Assembly (NCBI GenBank): GCA_937907485.1 | Contig: CALESR010000189.1 | Coordinates: forward strand, 1 to 11,746 | Origin: an uncultured Paracoccaceae bacterium | Lineage (GTDB): Bacteria; Pseudomonadota; Alphaproteobacteria; Rhodobacterales; Rhodobacteraceae | Length of the DNA stretch: 11,746 nucleotides | Direction: 5' to 3' | Shown here: in pieces, positions 1 to 6,439 of the stretch | Numbering within the stretch: the first letter of the stretch is position 1 | How the letters are laid out: every line of letters begins with the position of its first letter | Translations under genes and position numbers: made by a program | The notes under the pieces: generated by a model | What the model saw: the letters and a program-made list of their open reading frames with translations, nothing else | Told to the model about the DNA's origin: nothing | Databases searched by the model: none

Positions 1-282
1 CAGGCCCTGCATCGCAAAGGCAAAATCCGCCAACCCATCATGCCGCGCCAGCGTCTCGCGGATCAGGCACAGGGTGCGCACATCCAGCTTCTCCCCTTCA
101 CCTGCCCCGGAATGCCGCAACCAGCCGCCCTGCCCCAGCGCCGCCACCAACCCTCGGCAGGCCGCATCGGCATCGCCATGATCCACCGGCAGATTGGCCG
201 CACACCAGCAGTCCAGCGCCGCCGCCAGATCGCGGTGACGGTCCTCGAAGAAAGGCCAGGAAAGAAAACTCTGATCGCTCAT
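1..282 (-). CDS. Acyl-CoA dehydrogenase family protein, N-terminal part (cut by window edge)
   Basis: Only the first 94 residues are present; the gene runs off the left edge. The start is the ATG at 282-280. The opening (S-F-L-x-W-P-F-F-E-D-R-H-R, residues 5-17) and the helical stretch around residues 65-94 (LDVRTLCLIRETLARHDG, then an FAFAMQGL segment) look like the N-terminal helical domain of acyl-CoA dehydrogenases, which are FAD enzymes introducing an alpha-beta double bond into acyl-CoAs. The flavin-binding and catalytic glutamate regions lie outside the window, so activity cannot be judged. It follows the crotonase gene after 60 bases that contain a stem-loop. Its place in the operon suggests oxidation of an alicyclic CoA ester derived from the aromatic substrate. 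Family assignment rests on a short fragment plus context. The ribosome binding site is weak. Confidence 0.72.
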   Translation of the reverse strand, partial: MSDQSFLSWPFFEDRHRDLAAALDCWCAANLPVDHGDADAACRGLVAALGQGGWLRHSGAGEGEKLDVRTLCLIRETLARHDGLADFAFAMQGL

Positions 283-312
283 TTCATCTGTCCGAAAACA
301 TCCCACGGGGGT

Positions 313-333
313 CCGGGGGTGTGAAACCCCCGG
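313..333 (-). terminator. GC stem-loop between crotonase and acyl-CoA dehydrogenase genes
   Basis: A perfect 8-base inverted repeat (CCGGGGGT / ACCCCCGG) with a 5-base loop lies 9 bases after the crotonase stop codon. On the minus strand it is followed by a C-rich run and then GGGATGTTTT, so the T tract is 15 or more bases from the stem and this is not a classic intrinsic terminator. It could act as an attenuator, an mRNA-stabilising hairpin or a dispersed intergenic repeat. From memory, similar hairpins of the type GGGGGTTTCACACCCCC are common between genes in Rhodobacteraceae. Role uncertain; the structure itself is plain. Confidence 0.5.
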
Positions 334-342
334 CTCCGCCGC

Positions 343-1155
343 TCAATCCCCTTGAAACACCGGCTTTTCCTTGGCGACGAAGGCCCGATACGCGCGCTCG
401 AAGTCCTTCGTCTGCATGCAGATCGCCTGCGCCTGCGCCTCGGCCTCGATCGCCTGCTCCAGACCCATCGTCCATTCCTGCGCCAGTTGCGTCTTGGTGA
501 TGCCATGGGCAAAGACCGGCCCCGCCGCCAGTTGCCGCGCCAGCGTCATCGCCGCCGCCTCCAGCGCGCCCGCCTCGTGCAGCGCGTTCCAGAAGCCCCA
601 GCGCTCGCCCTCGTCAGCGCGCATCACCCGCCCGGTATAGAGCAACTCCGCCGCCCGCCCCTGCCCGATGATCCGCGGCAGCATGGCGCAGGCGCCCATG
701 TCGCAGCCCGCCAGCCCGACGCGGGTGAACAGGAAGGCGCATTTCGCGGTTGGCGTGGCCAGCCGCAGATCGCTGGCCATCGCGATGATCGCCCCCGCGC
801 CGACGCAGATGCCGTCCACCGCCGCGATGATCGGTTTTCCGCAGTTTATCATTGCCTTGACCAGATCGCCGGTCATGCGGGTAAAGGCCAGCAGCCCCTT
901 CATGTCCATGCCGACCAAGGGGCCGATGATGTCATGCACATCGCCGCCCGAGCAGAAATTGCCGCCGTTCGAGGCAAAGACCACCACATCGACATCCTCG
1001 GCGTAAACCAGCGCGCGGAAGGTGTCGCGCAGTTCGCCGTAGCTGTCGAAGGTCAGCGGGTTCTTGCGGTCGGGCCGGTTCAGCCGGATCACCGCCACGC
1101 GGTCCTGCACCTGCCAGAGGAAATGTTGCGGCGTCAGCCCAGCCATCCGGGTCAT
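343..1155 (-). CDS. Crotonase (enoyl-CoA hydratase/isomerase) family protein with atypical active site
   Basis: The protein has 270 residues, the usual length for a crotonase. The start is the ATG at 1155, which overlaps the MarR stop codon as ATGA; the open frame extends further upstream only through the MarR gene. The CoA-binding and oxyanion-hole signature is clear: ASNGGNFCSGGD (residues 61-72) and the helix-start glycines of AAVDGICVGAG (111-121), with ASDLRLAT following. The two glutamates used by true hydratases (Glu144 and Glu164 in the rat enzyme) align by eye with Ile123 and Phe143, so simple hydratase activity is doubtful. Asp152, in GLAGCDMGA, is a candidate catalytic acid at about the position of the nucleophilic Asp of 4-chlorobenzoyl-CoA dehalogenase. 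In this operon it may hydrate, hydrolyse or isomerise a ring-reduced CoA ester. Family assignment is firm; the reaction is unknown. Confidence 0.9.
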   Translation of the reverse strand: MTRMAGLTPQHFLWQVQDRVAVIRLNRPDRKNPLTFDSYGELRDTFRALVYAEDVDVVVFASNGGNFCSGGDVHDIIGPLVGMDMKGLLAFTRMTGDLVKAMINCGKPIIAAVDGICVGAGAIIAMASDLRLATPTAKCAFLFTRVGLAGCDMGACAMLPRIIGQGRAAELLYTGRVMRADEGERWGFWNALHEAGALEAAAMTLARQLAAGPVFAHGITKTQLAQEWTMGLEQAIEAEAQAQAICMQTKDFERAYRAFVAKEKPVFQGD

Positions 1156-1586
1156 GCCTTGCCCCCCATGCGTTTGAGAATATCGGTCAGCGCGTCCAGA
1201 TCGGCCTCGCTGAGACTGCCGAACATGCGCGAGACCTCGGCCTCGTGCCCTTCGGCCAGTGCCTCGAAATCGCGCAGGCCCGCCTCGGTCAGCGCGACAT
1301 AGACGGTGCGGCGGTCGGTTTCCGACGGGCGCCGCGCCACCAGACCGTCGTTTTCCAGCCGGTCCACCACCGCCGTCGCATTGCCGTTCGACACCAGCAA
1401 CATGCGGCTGAGCTCGCTCATCGTCACGCCGTCGCGCCGCCGCCACAGCGCGGCCATCACGTCAAAGCGCGGCAGCGTGGTGTCATGCGTCACCCGCAGG
1501 TATTCGCGCAGCCGGTTTTCCGCCGTCCGGGTCACGCCCAGCAGGCGGATCCACATCTTCAGGCGGCGTTTTGATGGATCGCTCAC
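1152..1586 (-). CDS. MarR-family transcriptional regulator
   Basis: This 144-residue protein matches the MarR family in length and layout. A winged helix-turn-helix spans about residues 40-103: LPRFDVMAALWRR, then TMSELSRMLLVSNGNATAVV as the HTH with its recognition helix, then the wing with the typical D-R-R-x-V-x-V-x-L-T pattern (91-100). The flanking helices (10-32 and 105-140) would form the dimer interface. A GTG start at 1586 overlaps the dehydrogenase stop as GTGA, with a weaker internal ATG at 1556. It sits in the middle of the aromatic-CoA operon and overlaps both neighbours, so its level should track that of the enzymes. MarR proteins beside aryl-CoA pathways often repress them and release DNA on binding the CoA thioester; that ligand is inferred here. 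A likely target is the AT-rich promoter region at 4620-4660. Confidence 0.92.
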   Translation of the reverse strand: MSDPSKRRLKMWIRLLGVTRTAENRLREYLRVTHDTTLPRFDVMAALWRRRDGVTMSELSRMLLVSNGNATAVVDRLENDGLVARRPSETDRRTVYVALTEAGLRDFEALAEGHEAEVSRMFGSLSEADLDALTDILKRMGGKA

Positions 1587-2302
1587 ACCTCGCCTCCCGA
1601 CACGCTCAGCGCGTGGCCGTTGACCATCGAGGCGCCTTTCGAGGCGAGGAACAGCGCCGCCGCGACCACTTCGGCCGGGTCGATCATCCGTTTCATCGGG
1701 TTGTCGGCGACGACCTGCGCCAGCGCGGCCTCGCGCGTCAGGGCAAAGCGGGTCTGCACCGCGTCGACCGCCGCCTGACCCAGCGGCGTGTCGACAAAAC
1801 CGGGGCAGATCGCGTTGCAGGTGATGCCCTTGGCCGCGACGTCGAGCGCGACGGATCGCACCAGCCCCAGCACGCCATGCTTGGCCGCGGCATAGGCCGG
1901 GATCGTCGCGCCGCCCTTCAGGCTGGCGGTCGAGGCCAGCGCGATCAGCCGCCCGCCGGGGCCCATGAGGCGCAGGGCCTCGCGAAAGGTCAGGAAGGTG
2001 CCGGTCAGGTTCAGCGCCAGCACCTCGTTCCATTGGGCCAGCGTGACGCCGCGCAGCTTGCCCGCCGAACCGCCGCCCGCATTGGCGATCACCACGTCAA
2101 AGGGCGCGTCGAACAGCGCCGCGACCTGCGATTCGTCGGTGACGTCGGCCAGTCGACACTCCATCCCGCGCCCGCCGTCGGTGTCCTGCAGCGCCGCCAT
2201 GTGCCGCCCCGAGATCACCACAAGGTCGCCCGCCTCGGCAAAGCCGCGCGCCAGAGCGCGGCCGATGCCCGATCCGCCGCCGGTGACCAGAACCCTTCTC
2301 AT
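1583..2302 (-). CDS. Short-chain dehydrogenase/reductase, probable 3-hydroxyacyl-CoA dehydrogenase
   Basis: A classical SDR of 239 residues. The Rossmann nucleotide motif TGGGSGIG is at residues 7-14, the NAGG motif at 74-77, the helix-4 Asn at 98, and the catalytic Ser124, Tyr137 and Lys141 (Y-A-A-A-K) are all present. The PG motif at 167-168 and a C-terminal NGHALSVSGG segment are also typical. Arg33 after the second beta strand (SGR) hints at NADP(H), but this is weak evidence. The ATG at 2302 overlaps the stop codon of the monooxygenase as ATGA. In this operon it most likely oxidises a ring hydroxyl or reduces a ring ketone of a CoA-bound alicyclic intermediate. SDRs are too varied for the substrate to be read from sequence. 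Family certain, substrate inferred from neighbours. Confidence 0.93.
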   Translation of the reverse strand: MRRVLVTGGGSGIGRALARGFAEAGDLVVISGRHMAALQDTDGGRGMECRLADVTDESQVAALFDAPFDVVIANAGGGSAGKLRGVTLAQWNEVLALNLTGTFLTFREALRLMGPGGRLIALASTASLKGGATIPAYAAAKHGVLGLVRSVALDVAAKGITCNAICPGFVDTPLGQAAVDAVQTRFALTREAALAQVVADNPMKRMIDPAEVVAAALFLASKGASMVNGHALSVSGGEV

Positions 2303-4581
2303 GCCCGGATCGCCTCGGCCTGCCGTTCGGCCAGCCGCAGCGCCTGATCGCGCCCGGCCAGATAGGGCAGCGGCCAATCCAGCGGCGCCTTTTGCCGGAT
2401 ACCGGCATGCAGGGTCCAATAGGGATCGGCCAGATGCGGCCTCGCGAGGCAGACCAGATCCGCCCGCCCGGCCAGCAGGATCGAGTTGGCGTGGTCCTCG
2501 TCGGTGATGTTGCCGACTGCCATCGTCGCCAGCCCGGCCTCGTTCCTGATGCGGTCGCTGAACGGGGTCTGGAACATGCGGCCATAGATCGGGCGGGCGT
2601 CGGTGCTGGTCTGCCCGGCGCTGACGTCGATGATATCGGCGCCCGCCGCGCTGAACATCCGGGCGATCTGCACGGCCTCACCGGGGGTGACGCCGGCCTC
2701 GCCCACCCAGTCATTGGCACTGATGCGCACCGACATCGGTTTGTGCGCCGGCCATGCGGCGCGCATCGCGGTGAAAACCTCGAGCGGCCAGCGCATCCGG
2801 TTTTCCAGCGAGCCGCCATAGGCATCGGTGCGAATGTTGGATTTTGGCGAGATGAAGCTGGAAAGCAGGTAGCCATGCGCCGCGTGAAGTTCGATAAGGT
2901 CAAATCCGCATTGGTCTGACATTACAGTCGCCGCGACGAACTGGTCGCGCACGAGGTCCATGTCCGCGCGAGTCATTTCGCGTGGTGTGGCATTGGCGGG
3001 TGACCAGGGCAGCGCGCTGGCGCTCATCACCGGCCAATTGCCCGAGGGCAGCGGCGCGTCGCCCTCTTCCCAGCCCAGTTGGGTCGAGCCCTTGCGGCCA
3101 GAATGGCCGATCTGGCAGCCGATCTTGGCGCCGGTCTCGGCATGGACGAAGGTCACCAGCCGTTTCCAGGCCGCCGCGTGGTCGGGCGCATAGAGACCGG
3201 GGCAGCCGGGGGTGATGCGCCCCTCGGGCGAGACACAGGTCATTTCGGTCATCACCAGCCCGGCGCCGCCCTTGGCGCGTTCGGCGTAATGCACGAAATG
3301 CCAGTCGTTCGGGCAGCCGTCCACGGCCTTGTATTGCGCCATCGGGCTGACGACGATGCGGTTCTGCACGCGCATCTCGCGCAGGCGGAACGGCTGGAAC
3401 ATCGGCGCCAGCCCTTCGGTGCCGCCACAGGCGCGGGCAAAGGCATCCTCGGCGGCGCGCAGCCAGCCCGCGTCGCGCAGGCGCAGGTTCTCATGGCCGA
3501 TCCGCTGGCTGCGGGTCAGCAGCGAATAGGCGAACTGCGGCAGGGGCATGTCGAGATACCGCTCGACCTCTTCGAACCATTCCAGCGAGTTGCGCGCCGC
3601 CGATTGCAGCCGCAGCACCTCGATCCGGCGTTCGTCCTGATAGCGGGCAAAGGCGCCCTCCATCGTCGGCTCGCTGTGCAGATAGTCGGCCAGCGCGATG
3701 GCGCTGTCAAAGGCCAGACGGCTGCCCGAGCCGATCGAATAATGCCCGGTCGCCGCCGCGTCGCCCATCAGCACGACATTGCCGTTATACCAGCGCTGGC
3801 ACAGCACGCGGGGGAACTGCATCCAGACCGCCGAGCCGCGCAGATGCGCCGCGTTCGACATCAGATCATGCCCGCCGAGATGTTTTTCGAAGATCTTGCG
3901 GCAGGTCTCGACGGTTTCTTCCTTGCTCATCGACTCGAACCCGGCGCGGTCCCAGGTGTCGGGCATGCAATCGACGATGAAGGTCGCGGTGGCGTCGTCG
4001 AATTGATAGACATGCGCCCAGAACCAGCCCCATTCGGTTTTCTCGAAGATGAAGGTAAAGGCGTCGTCGAATTTCTGATGCGTGCCCAGCCAGATGAACT
4101 TGACCAGCCGCTGATCGACATCGGGTTTGAAAACGTCGGAATATTCCTTGCGCACCAGTGAGTTGATGCCGTCCGAGGCGACGACCAGATCATAGTCCTG
4201 CCGATATTCCTCGGCCGATTTGAACTCGGTCTCGAACTGCAGATAGACGCCCAGCTCACGCGCGCGGGCCTGCAGCAGCACCAGCATCTGCTTGCGCCCG
4301 ATCCCGGCGAACCCGTGCCCGCCGGACACCGTGCGCTCGTCTCCGCGCACCACGGCGATGTCGTCCCAATAGGCGAAGTGGTCGCGGATCGCCTGTGTGG
4401 ACTGCGGGTCGTTGCGTTGCATCCGGCCCAGCGCGTCATCCGACAGCACCACGCCCCAGCCAAAGGTGTCATTGGCGCGGTTGCGTTCCAGCACCGTGAC
4501 CTGATGCGACGCATCGCGCAGCTTCATCGAGATCGCAAAATAGAGGCCCGCCGGGCCGCCACCGAGGCAGAGAATCTTCAT
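2299..4581 (-). CDS. 2-aminobenzoyl-CoA monooxygenase/reductase-type fusion (salicylyl-CoA 5-hydroxylase/oxidoreductase)
   Basis: A 760-residue fusion of two flavoenzymes. Residues 1-385 form a class A FAD monooxygenase: dinucleotide motif LGGGPAG at 6-12, DG motif SDG at 136-138 and GD motif MGDAAATGH at 272-280. Residues 393-760 form an old-yellow-enzyme domain (FMN, NAD(P)H) with FQPFRLREMRVQNRIVVSPM near 395-414, HAAHGY at 566-571 and NIRTDAYGGSLENR around 582-595. This order is that of 2-aminobenzoyl-CoA monooxygenase/reductase of Aromatoleum evansii, which hydroxylates and then reduces the anthraniloyl-CoA ring; databases also use the salicylyl-CoA 5-hydroxylase name. The ATG at 4581 is chosen because GGAG lies 7 bases upstream; ATGs at 4587 and 4614 are in frame but have poorer spacing. 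It is first in the operon. Anthraniloyl-CoA is preferred as substrate because of the fusion and the beta-oxidation-like genes behind it. Confidence 0.92.
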   Translation of the reverse strand: MKILCLGGGPAGLYFAISMKLRDASHQVTVLERNRANDTFGWGVVLSDDALGRMQRNDPQSTQAIRDHFAYWDDIAVVRGDERTVSGGHGFAGIGRKQMLVLLQARARELGVYLQFETEFKSAEEYRQDYDLVVASDGINSLVRKEYSDVFKPDVDQRLVKFIWLGTHQKFDDAFTFIFEKTEWGWFWAHVYQFDDATATFIVDCMPDTWDRAGFESMSKEETVETCRKIFEKHLGGHDLMSNAAHLRGSAVWMQFPRVLCQRWYNGNVVLMGDAAATGHYSIGSGSRLAFDSAIALADYLHSEPTMEGAFARYQDERRIEVLRLQSAARNSLEWFEEVERYLDMPLPQFAYSLLTRSQRIGHENLRLRDAGWLRAAEDAFARACGGTEGLAPMFQPFRLREMRVQNRIVVSPMAQYKAVDGCPNDWHFVHYAERAKGGAGLVMTEMTCVSPEGRITPGCPGLYAPDHAAAWKRLVTFVHAETGAKIGCQIGHSGRKGSTQLGWEEGDAPLPSGNWPVMSASALPWSPANATPREMTRADMDLVRDQFVAATVMSDQCGFDLIELHAAHGYLLSSFISPKSNIRTDAYGGSLENRMRWPLEVFTAMRAAWPAHKPMSVRISANDWVGEAGVTPGEAVQIARMFSAAGADIIDVSAGQTSTDARPIYGRMFQTPFSDRIRNEAGLATMAVGNITDEDHANSILLAGRADLVCLARPHLADPYWTLHAGIRQKAPLDWPLPYLAGRDQALRLAERQAEAIRA

Positions 4582-4666
4582 CGCCATACTCCATCGCTGG
4601 GGGCAGCGTGGCATTGGCGGGATAATAATTCAAGTTTAAAATGTCTCGGTTTGAAAGGTCGGCGTC
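4582..4666 (-). promoter_or_regulatory. Candidate promoter/operator region of the aromatic-CoA operon
   Basis: This 85-base gap between the epmA stop and the monooxygenase start holds the only clearly AT-rich island of the window (about 4620-4656). On the minus strand a TATTAT hexamer (4627-4622) could be a -10 box, but no good -35 is seen at 16-18 bases. The half-sites TTCAA (4629-4633) and TTGAA (4651-4655) are inverted, with centres 22 bases apart, about two helical turns, which would suit a dimeric regulator such as the MarR protein of this operon. No hairpin terminator for epmA is visible here, so read-through from epmA is possible. Position and composition support a promoter; the exact elements are guesses. 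Confidence 0.4.
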
Positions 4667-5710
4667 TCAGGGCACTGGCGCCCAGATCACGTCGTCGATG
4701 CGCGGCGCGCCGGTGGCCAGCATGACCAGCCGGTCAAAGCCCAGCGCAATGCCACTGGCCGGGGGCATCAGGGCGAGGGCGGCGAGAAAGTCGTCGTCCA
4801 GCGGATAGGTTTCGCCGTAAACCCGCTGTTTCTCGGCCATCTCGGCCTGAAAGCGGCGGCGCTGCTCGACCGGGTCGGTCAATTCGCCAAAGCCGTTGGC
4901 CAGTTCGACGCCGCAGGCATAGACCTCGAAGCGCTCGGAAAACCGCGCATCGTCCGGGCAGCGGCGGGCCAGAGCGGCCTCGCAGGAGGGATAGCGGTCA
5001 AGGATCGTCACCCGCCCGTGGCCCAGATGCGGCTCGACCCGCGCGACCAGCACGCGGCTGAAGAGGTCGGACCATGTGTCATCCGGGGCCACGCGCAGGC
5101 CGTCCGCCGCCACCTGTGCGGCCAGCGCGTCGCGGTCGGGCGCACCGTCGGCGGCCAGCGTGACGGCCAGATCCATCCCGGCGTGGCGTTGAAAGGCCTC
5201 GGCCACAGACAGCCGTTCGGGAGGGGCCGCGGCGTCGCAGACGGCTTCGCGATACCGCAGCACGGGGGCGCCCGACACCGCCAGCGCCAGCCGGATCAGC
5301 GCGAGGGTATCGGCCATCAGCACGTCATAGCCTTCGCCCACGCGATACCATTCCAGCATGGTGAATTCCGGCGCGTGCAGCGGGCCGCGTTCGCGGTTGC
5401 GCCAGACATGGGCAAAGGCGTGGATGCGGGTTTCGCCCGCCGCCAGCAGTTTCTTCATGGCGAATTCGGGCGAGGTGTGCAGATACATCCGCCGCGCCGC
5501 GCCATCATTGCCGATCGCCTCGGTGGCAAAGGCGTGCAGATGCGCCTCGTTGCCGGGGCTGGTTTGCAGTCCGGCGGGGTCAACCTCGGTAAAGCCCTGC
5601 GCGTCCAGCCAGCCGCCGACCGCTGTTTTGATCCGGTTGCGCGCGCGCAGCAGGTCACGGCGGTCGGCGTGGCGGTCCGGATGCCACCAGGAATGCGGGT
5701 TTTGTGCCAT
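4667..5710 (-). CDS. epmA: EF-P--(R)-beta-lysine ligase (EpmA/PoxA/GenX), class II LysRS paralogue
   Basis: A 347-residue stand-alone class II lysyl-tRNA-synthetase-like catalytic domain; E. coli EpmA has 325. Diagnostic stretches are HTSPEFAMKKLL (78-89), motif 2 around FAHVWRNRERG with HAPEFTMLEWYR after it (99-123), FEVYACGVELANGFGELTD (261-279) and motif 3 ASGIALGFDRLVML (318-331). The N-terminal OB-fold that binds the tRNA anticodon in true LysRS is absent, which separates it from lysS. The family activates lysine, preferentially (R)-beta-lysine, and attaches it to a conserved lysine of elongation factor P. The efp gene is the divergent neighbour, 114 bases away, which supports the assignment. 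Start ATG at 5710. The aminomutase EpmB, which makes the beta-lysine, is not in this window. Confidence 0.95.
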   Translation of the reverse strand: MAQNPHSWWHPDRHADRRDLLRARNRIKTAVGGWLDAQGFTEVDPAGLQTSPGNEAHLHAFATEAIGNDGAARRMYLHTSPEFAMKKLLAAGETRIHAFAHVWRNRERGPLHAPEFTMLEWYRVGEGYDVLMADTLALIRLALAVSGAPVLRYREAVCDAAAPPERLSVAEAFQRHAGMDLAVTLAADGAPDRDALAAQVAADGLRVAPDDTWSDLFSRVLVARVEPHLGHGRVTILDRYPSCEAALARRCPDDARFSERFEVYACGVELANGFGELTDPVEQRRRFQAEMAEKQRVYGETYPLDDDFLAALALMPPASGIALGFDRLVMLATGAPRIDDVIWAPVP

Positions 5711-5745
5711 GCGGGGCGGCTTTCGGCTGGAAATCGGACAGAAGA

Positions 5746-5792
5746 TGCGCTAGGCGCGGGGAATCCGGCCCAACCCTGCCGCGCCTAGCGCA
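5746..5792. repeat. Perfect 14-base inverted repeat in the epmA-efp divergent intergenic region
   Basis: The arms TGCGCTAGGCGCGG (5746-5759) and CCGCGCCTAGCGCA (5779-5792) are exact reverse complements separated by 19 bases. The outer ends lie 35 bases from the epmA ATG and 32 bases from the efp ATG. Each gene is therefore preceded, on its own strand, by the same sequence CCGCGCCTAGCGCA at nearly the same distance. It could be an operator, a pair of identical promoter elements facing outwards, or a leader hairpin. No T tract follows either arm, so it is not an intrinsic terminator. No convincing -35/-10 pair could be assigned. Confidence 0.6.
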
Positions 5793-5824
5793 GGGATCGG
5801 GTGTCTGCAATCAGGAAGTCTCGC

Positions 5825-6391
5825 ATGAAAGTCATCGCCTCTTCGCTGCGCAAGGGCAACGTCGTCGACATGGAGGGCCGCCTCTATGTCGTCATCTCGG
5901 CCGCCAACTTTCACCCCGGCAAGGGCACGCCGACCACCAGCGTCGACATGCGCCGCATCTCGGACGGTGTGAAGGTTTCGGAACGCTGGAAGACCACCGA
6001 TCAGGTGGAAAAGGCCACGGTGGACGAGCGCGAATACGACTTTCTCTATGAGGACAGCGAGGGGTTCCACTTCATGGAGCCCGAGACCTATGACCAGGTC
6101 GCGGTGAACCCGGATGTGGTCGGCGACGGCAAGGTCTATCTGGAAGAGGGGATGCGCTGCTATCTCAAGACCCATGAAGGCGTCGCCATTGCCATCGAAT
6201 TTCCCCAGCGCATCACCGTCGAGATCGACGTGACCGAGCCGGTGGTCAAGGGGCAGACGGCCTCGTCGTCGTACAAGCCCGCGACCACCACCAAGGGTGT
6301 GCGCGTCATGGTGCCGCCGCATATCGGGCCGGGCAGCCGCATCGTCATCAACACCGACGACAACAGCTATCAGGAACGCGCGCGCGACTGA
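5825..6391 (+). CDS. efp: Elongation factor P
   Basis: The protein has 188 residues, the same length as E. coli EF-P, with the three-domain KOW/OB/OB layout. The modification loop FHPGKGTPTT carries Lys33, equivalent to the Lys34 of E. coli that receives beta-lysine. The domain II/III segments EPVVKGQTASSSYKPA (about 139-154) and GVRVMVPPHIGPGSRIVINTD (about 158-178) are family hallmarks. EF-P rescues ribosomes stalled on polyproline and similar motifs by stabilising the peptidyl-tRNA in the P site. The ATG at 5825 is preceded by AGGAAG at a 6-base spacing; an in-frame GTG at 5801 is rejected. The adjacent divergent epmA suggests that Lys33 is beta-lysylated. A terminator follows 22 bases after the stop. 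This is the only plus-strand gene of the window. Confidence 0.97.
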   Translation: MKVIASSLRKGNVVDMEGRLYVVISAANFHPGKGTPTTSVDMRRISDGVKVSERWKTTDQVEKATVDEREYDFLYEDSEGFHFMEPETYDQVAVNPDVVGDGKVYLEEGMRCYLKTHEGVAIAIEFPQRITVEIDVTEPVVKGQTASSSYKPATTTKGVRVMVPPHIGPGSRIVINTDDNSYQERARD

Positions 6392-6413
6392 CGGGCGGGA
6401 TAGACGGGCACCG

Positions 6414-6438
6414 GGCCGGGCATCACGCCCGGCCTTTT
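6414..6438 (+). terminator. Intrinsic terminator of efp
   Basis: A perfect 8-base stem, GGCCGGGC / GCCCGGCC, with a 5-base loop (ATCAC) is followed directly by TTTT and then GTCATT. It lies just after the efp stop and ends 2 bases before the end of the convergent HDAC-like gene. The T run is on the plus strand only, so it serves efp; the opposite direction has no T tract. Confidence 0.85.
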
Positions 6439-6439
6439 G

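Noticed and set aside
343..1446. Crotonase extended upstream to a start at 1446
   Set aside because: The extra 97 residues are out-of-frame translation of the MarR gene; homology starts at about 1146 and the ATGA overlap fixes the start at 1155.
1152..2033. MarR protein extended upstream to a start at 2033
   Set aside because: The extra 149 residues are an out-of-frame reading of the SDR gene; the GTGA overlap at 1586 gives the normal family length.
3079..4161. Plus-strand open frame of 360 codons inside the monooxygenase fusion gene
   Set aside because: The complementary strand encodes clear FAD and old-yellow-enzyme motifs; this frame is His/Arg-rich with no family signature.
4667..5710. 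epmA read as a true lysyl-tRNA synthetase (lysS)
   Set aside because: It lacks the N-terminal anticodon-binding domain and is next to efp; length and motifs match EpmA.
5746..5792. Inverted repeat read as a bidirectional intrinsic terminator
   Set aside because: It lies between two divergent start codons and has no T tract on either side.
5801..6391. efp starting at the GTG at 5801
   Set aside because: ATG 5825 has AGGAAG at ideal spacing and gives the canonical 188 residues; the upstream GTG has no suitable site.
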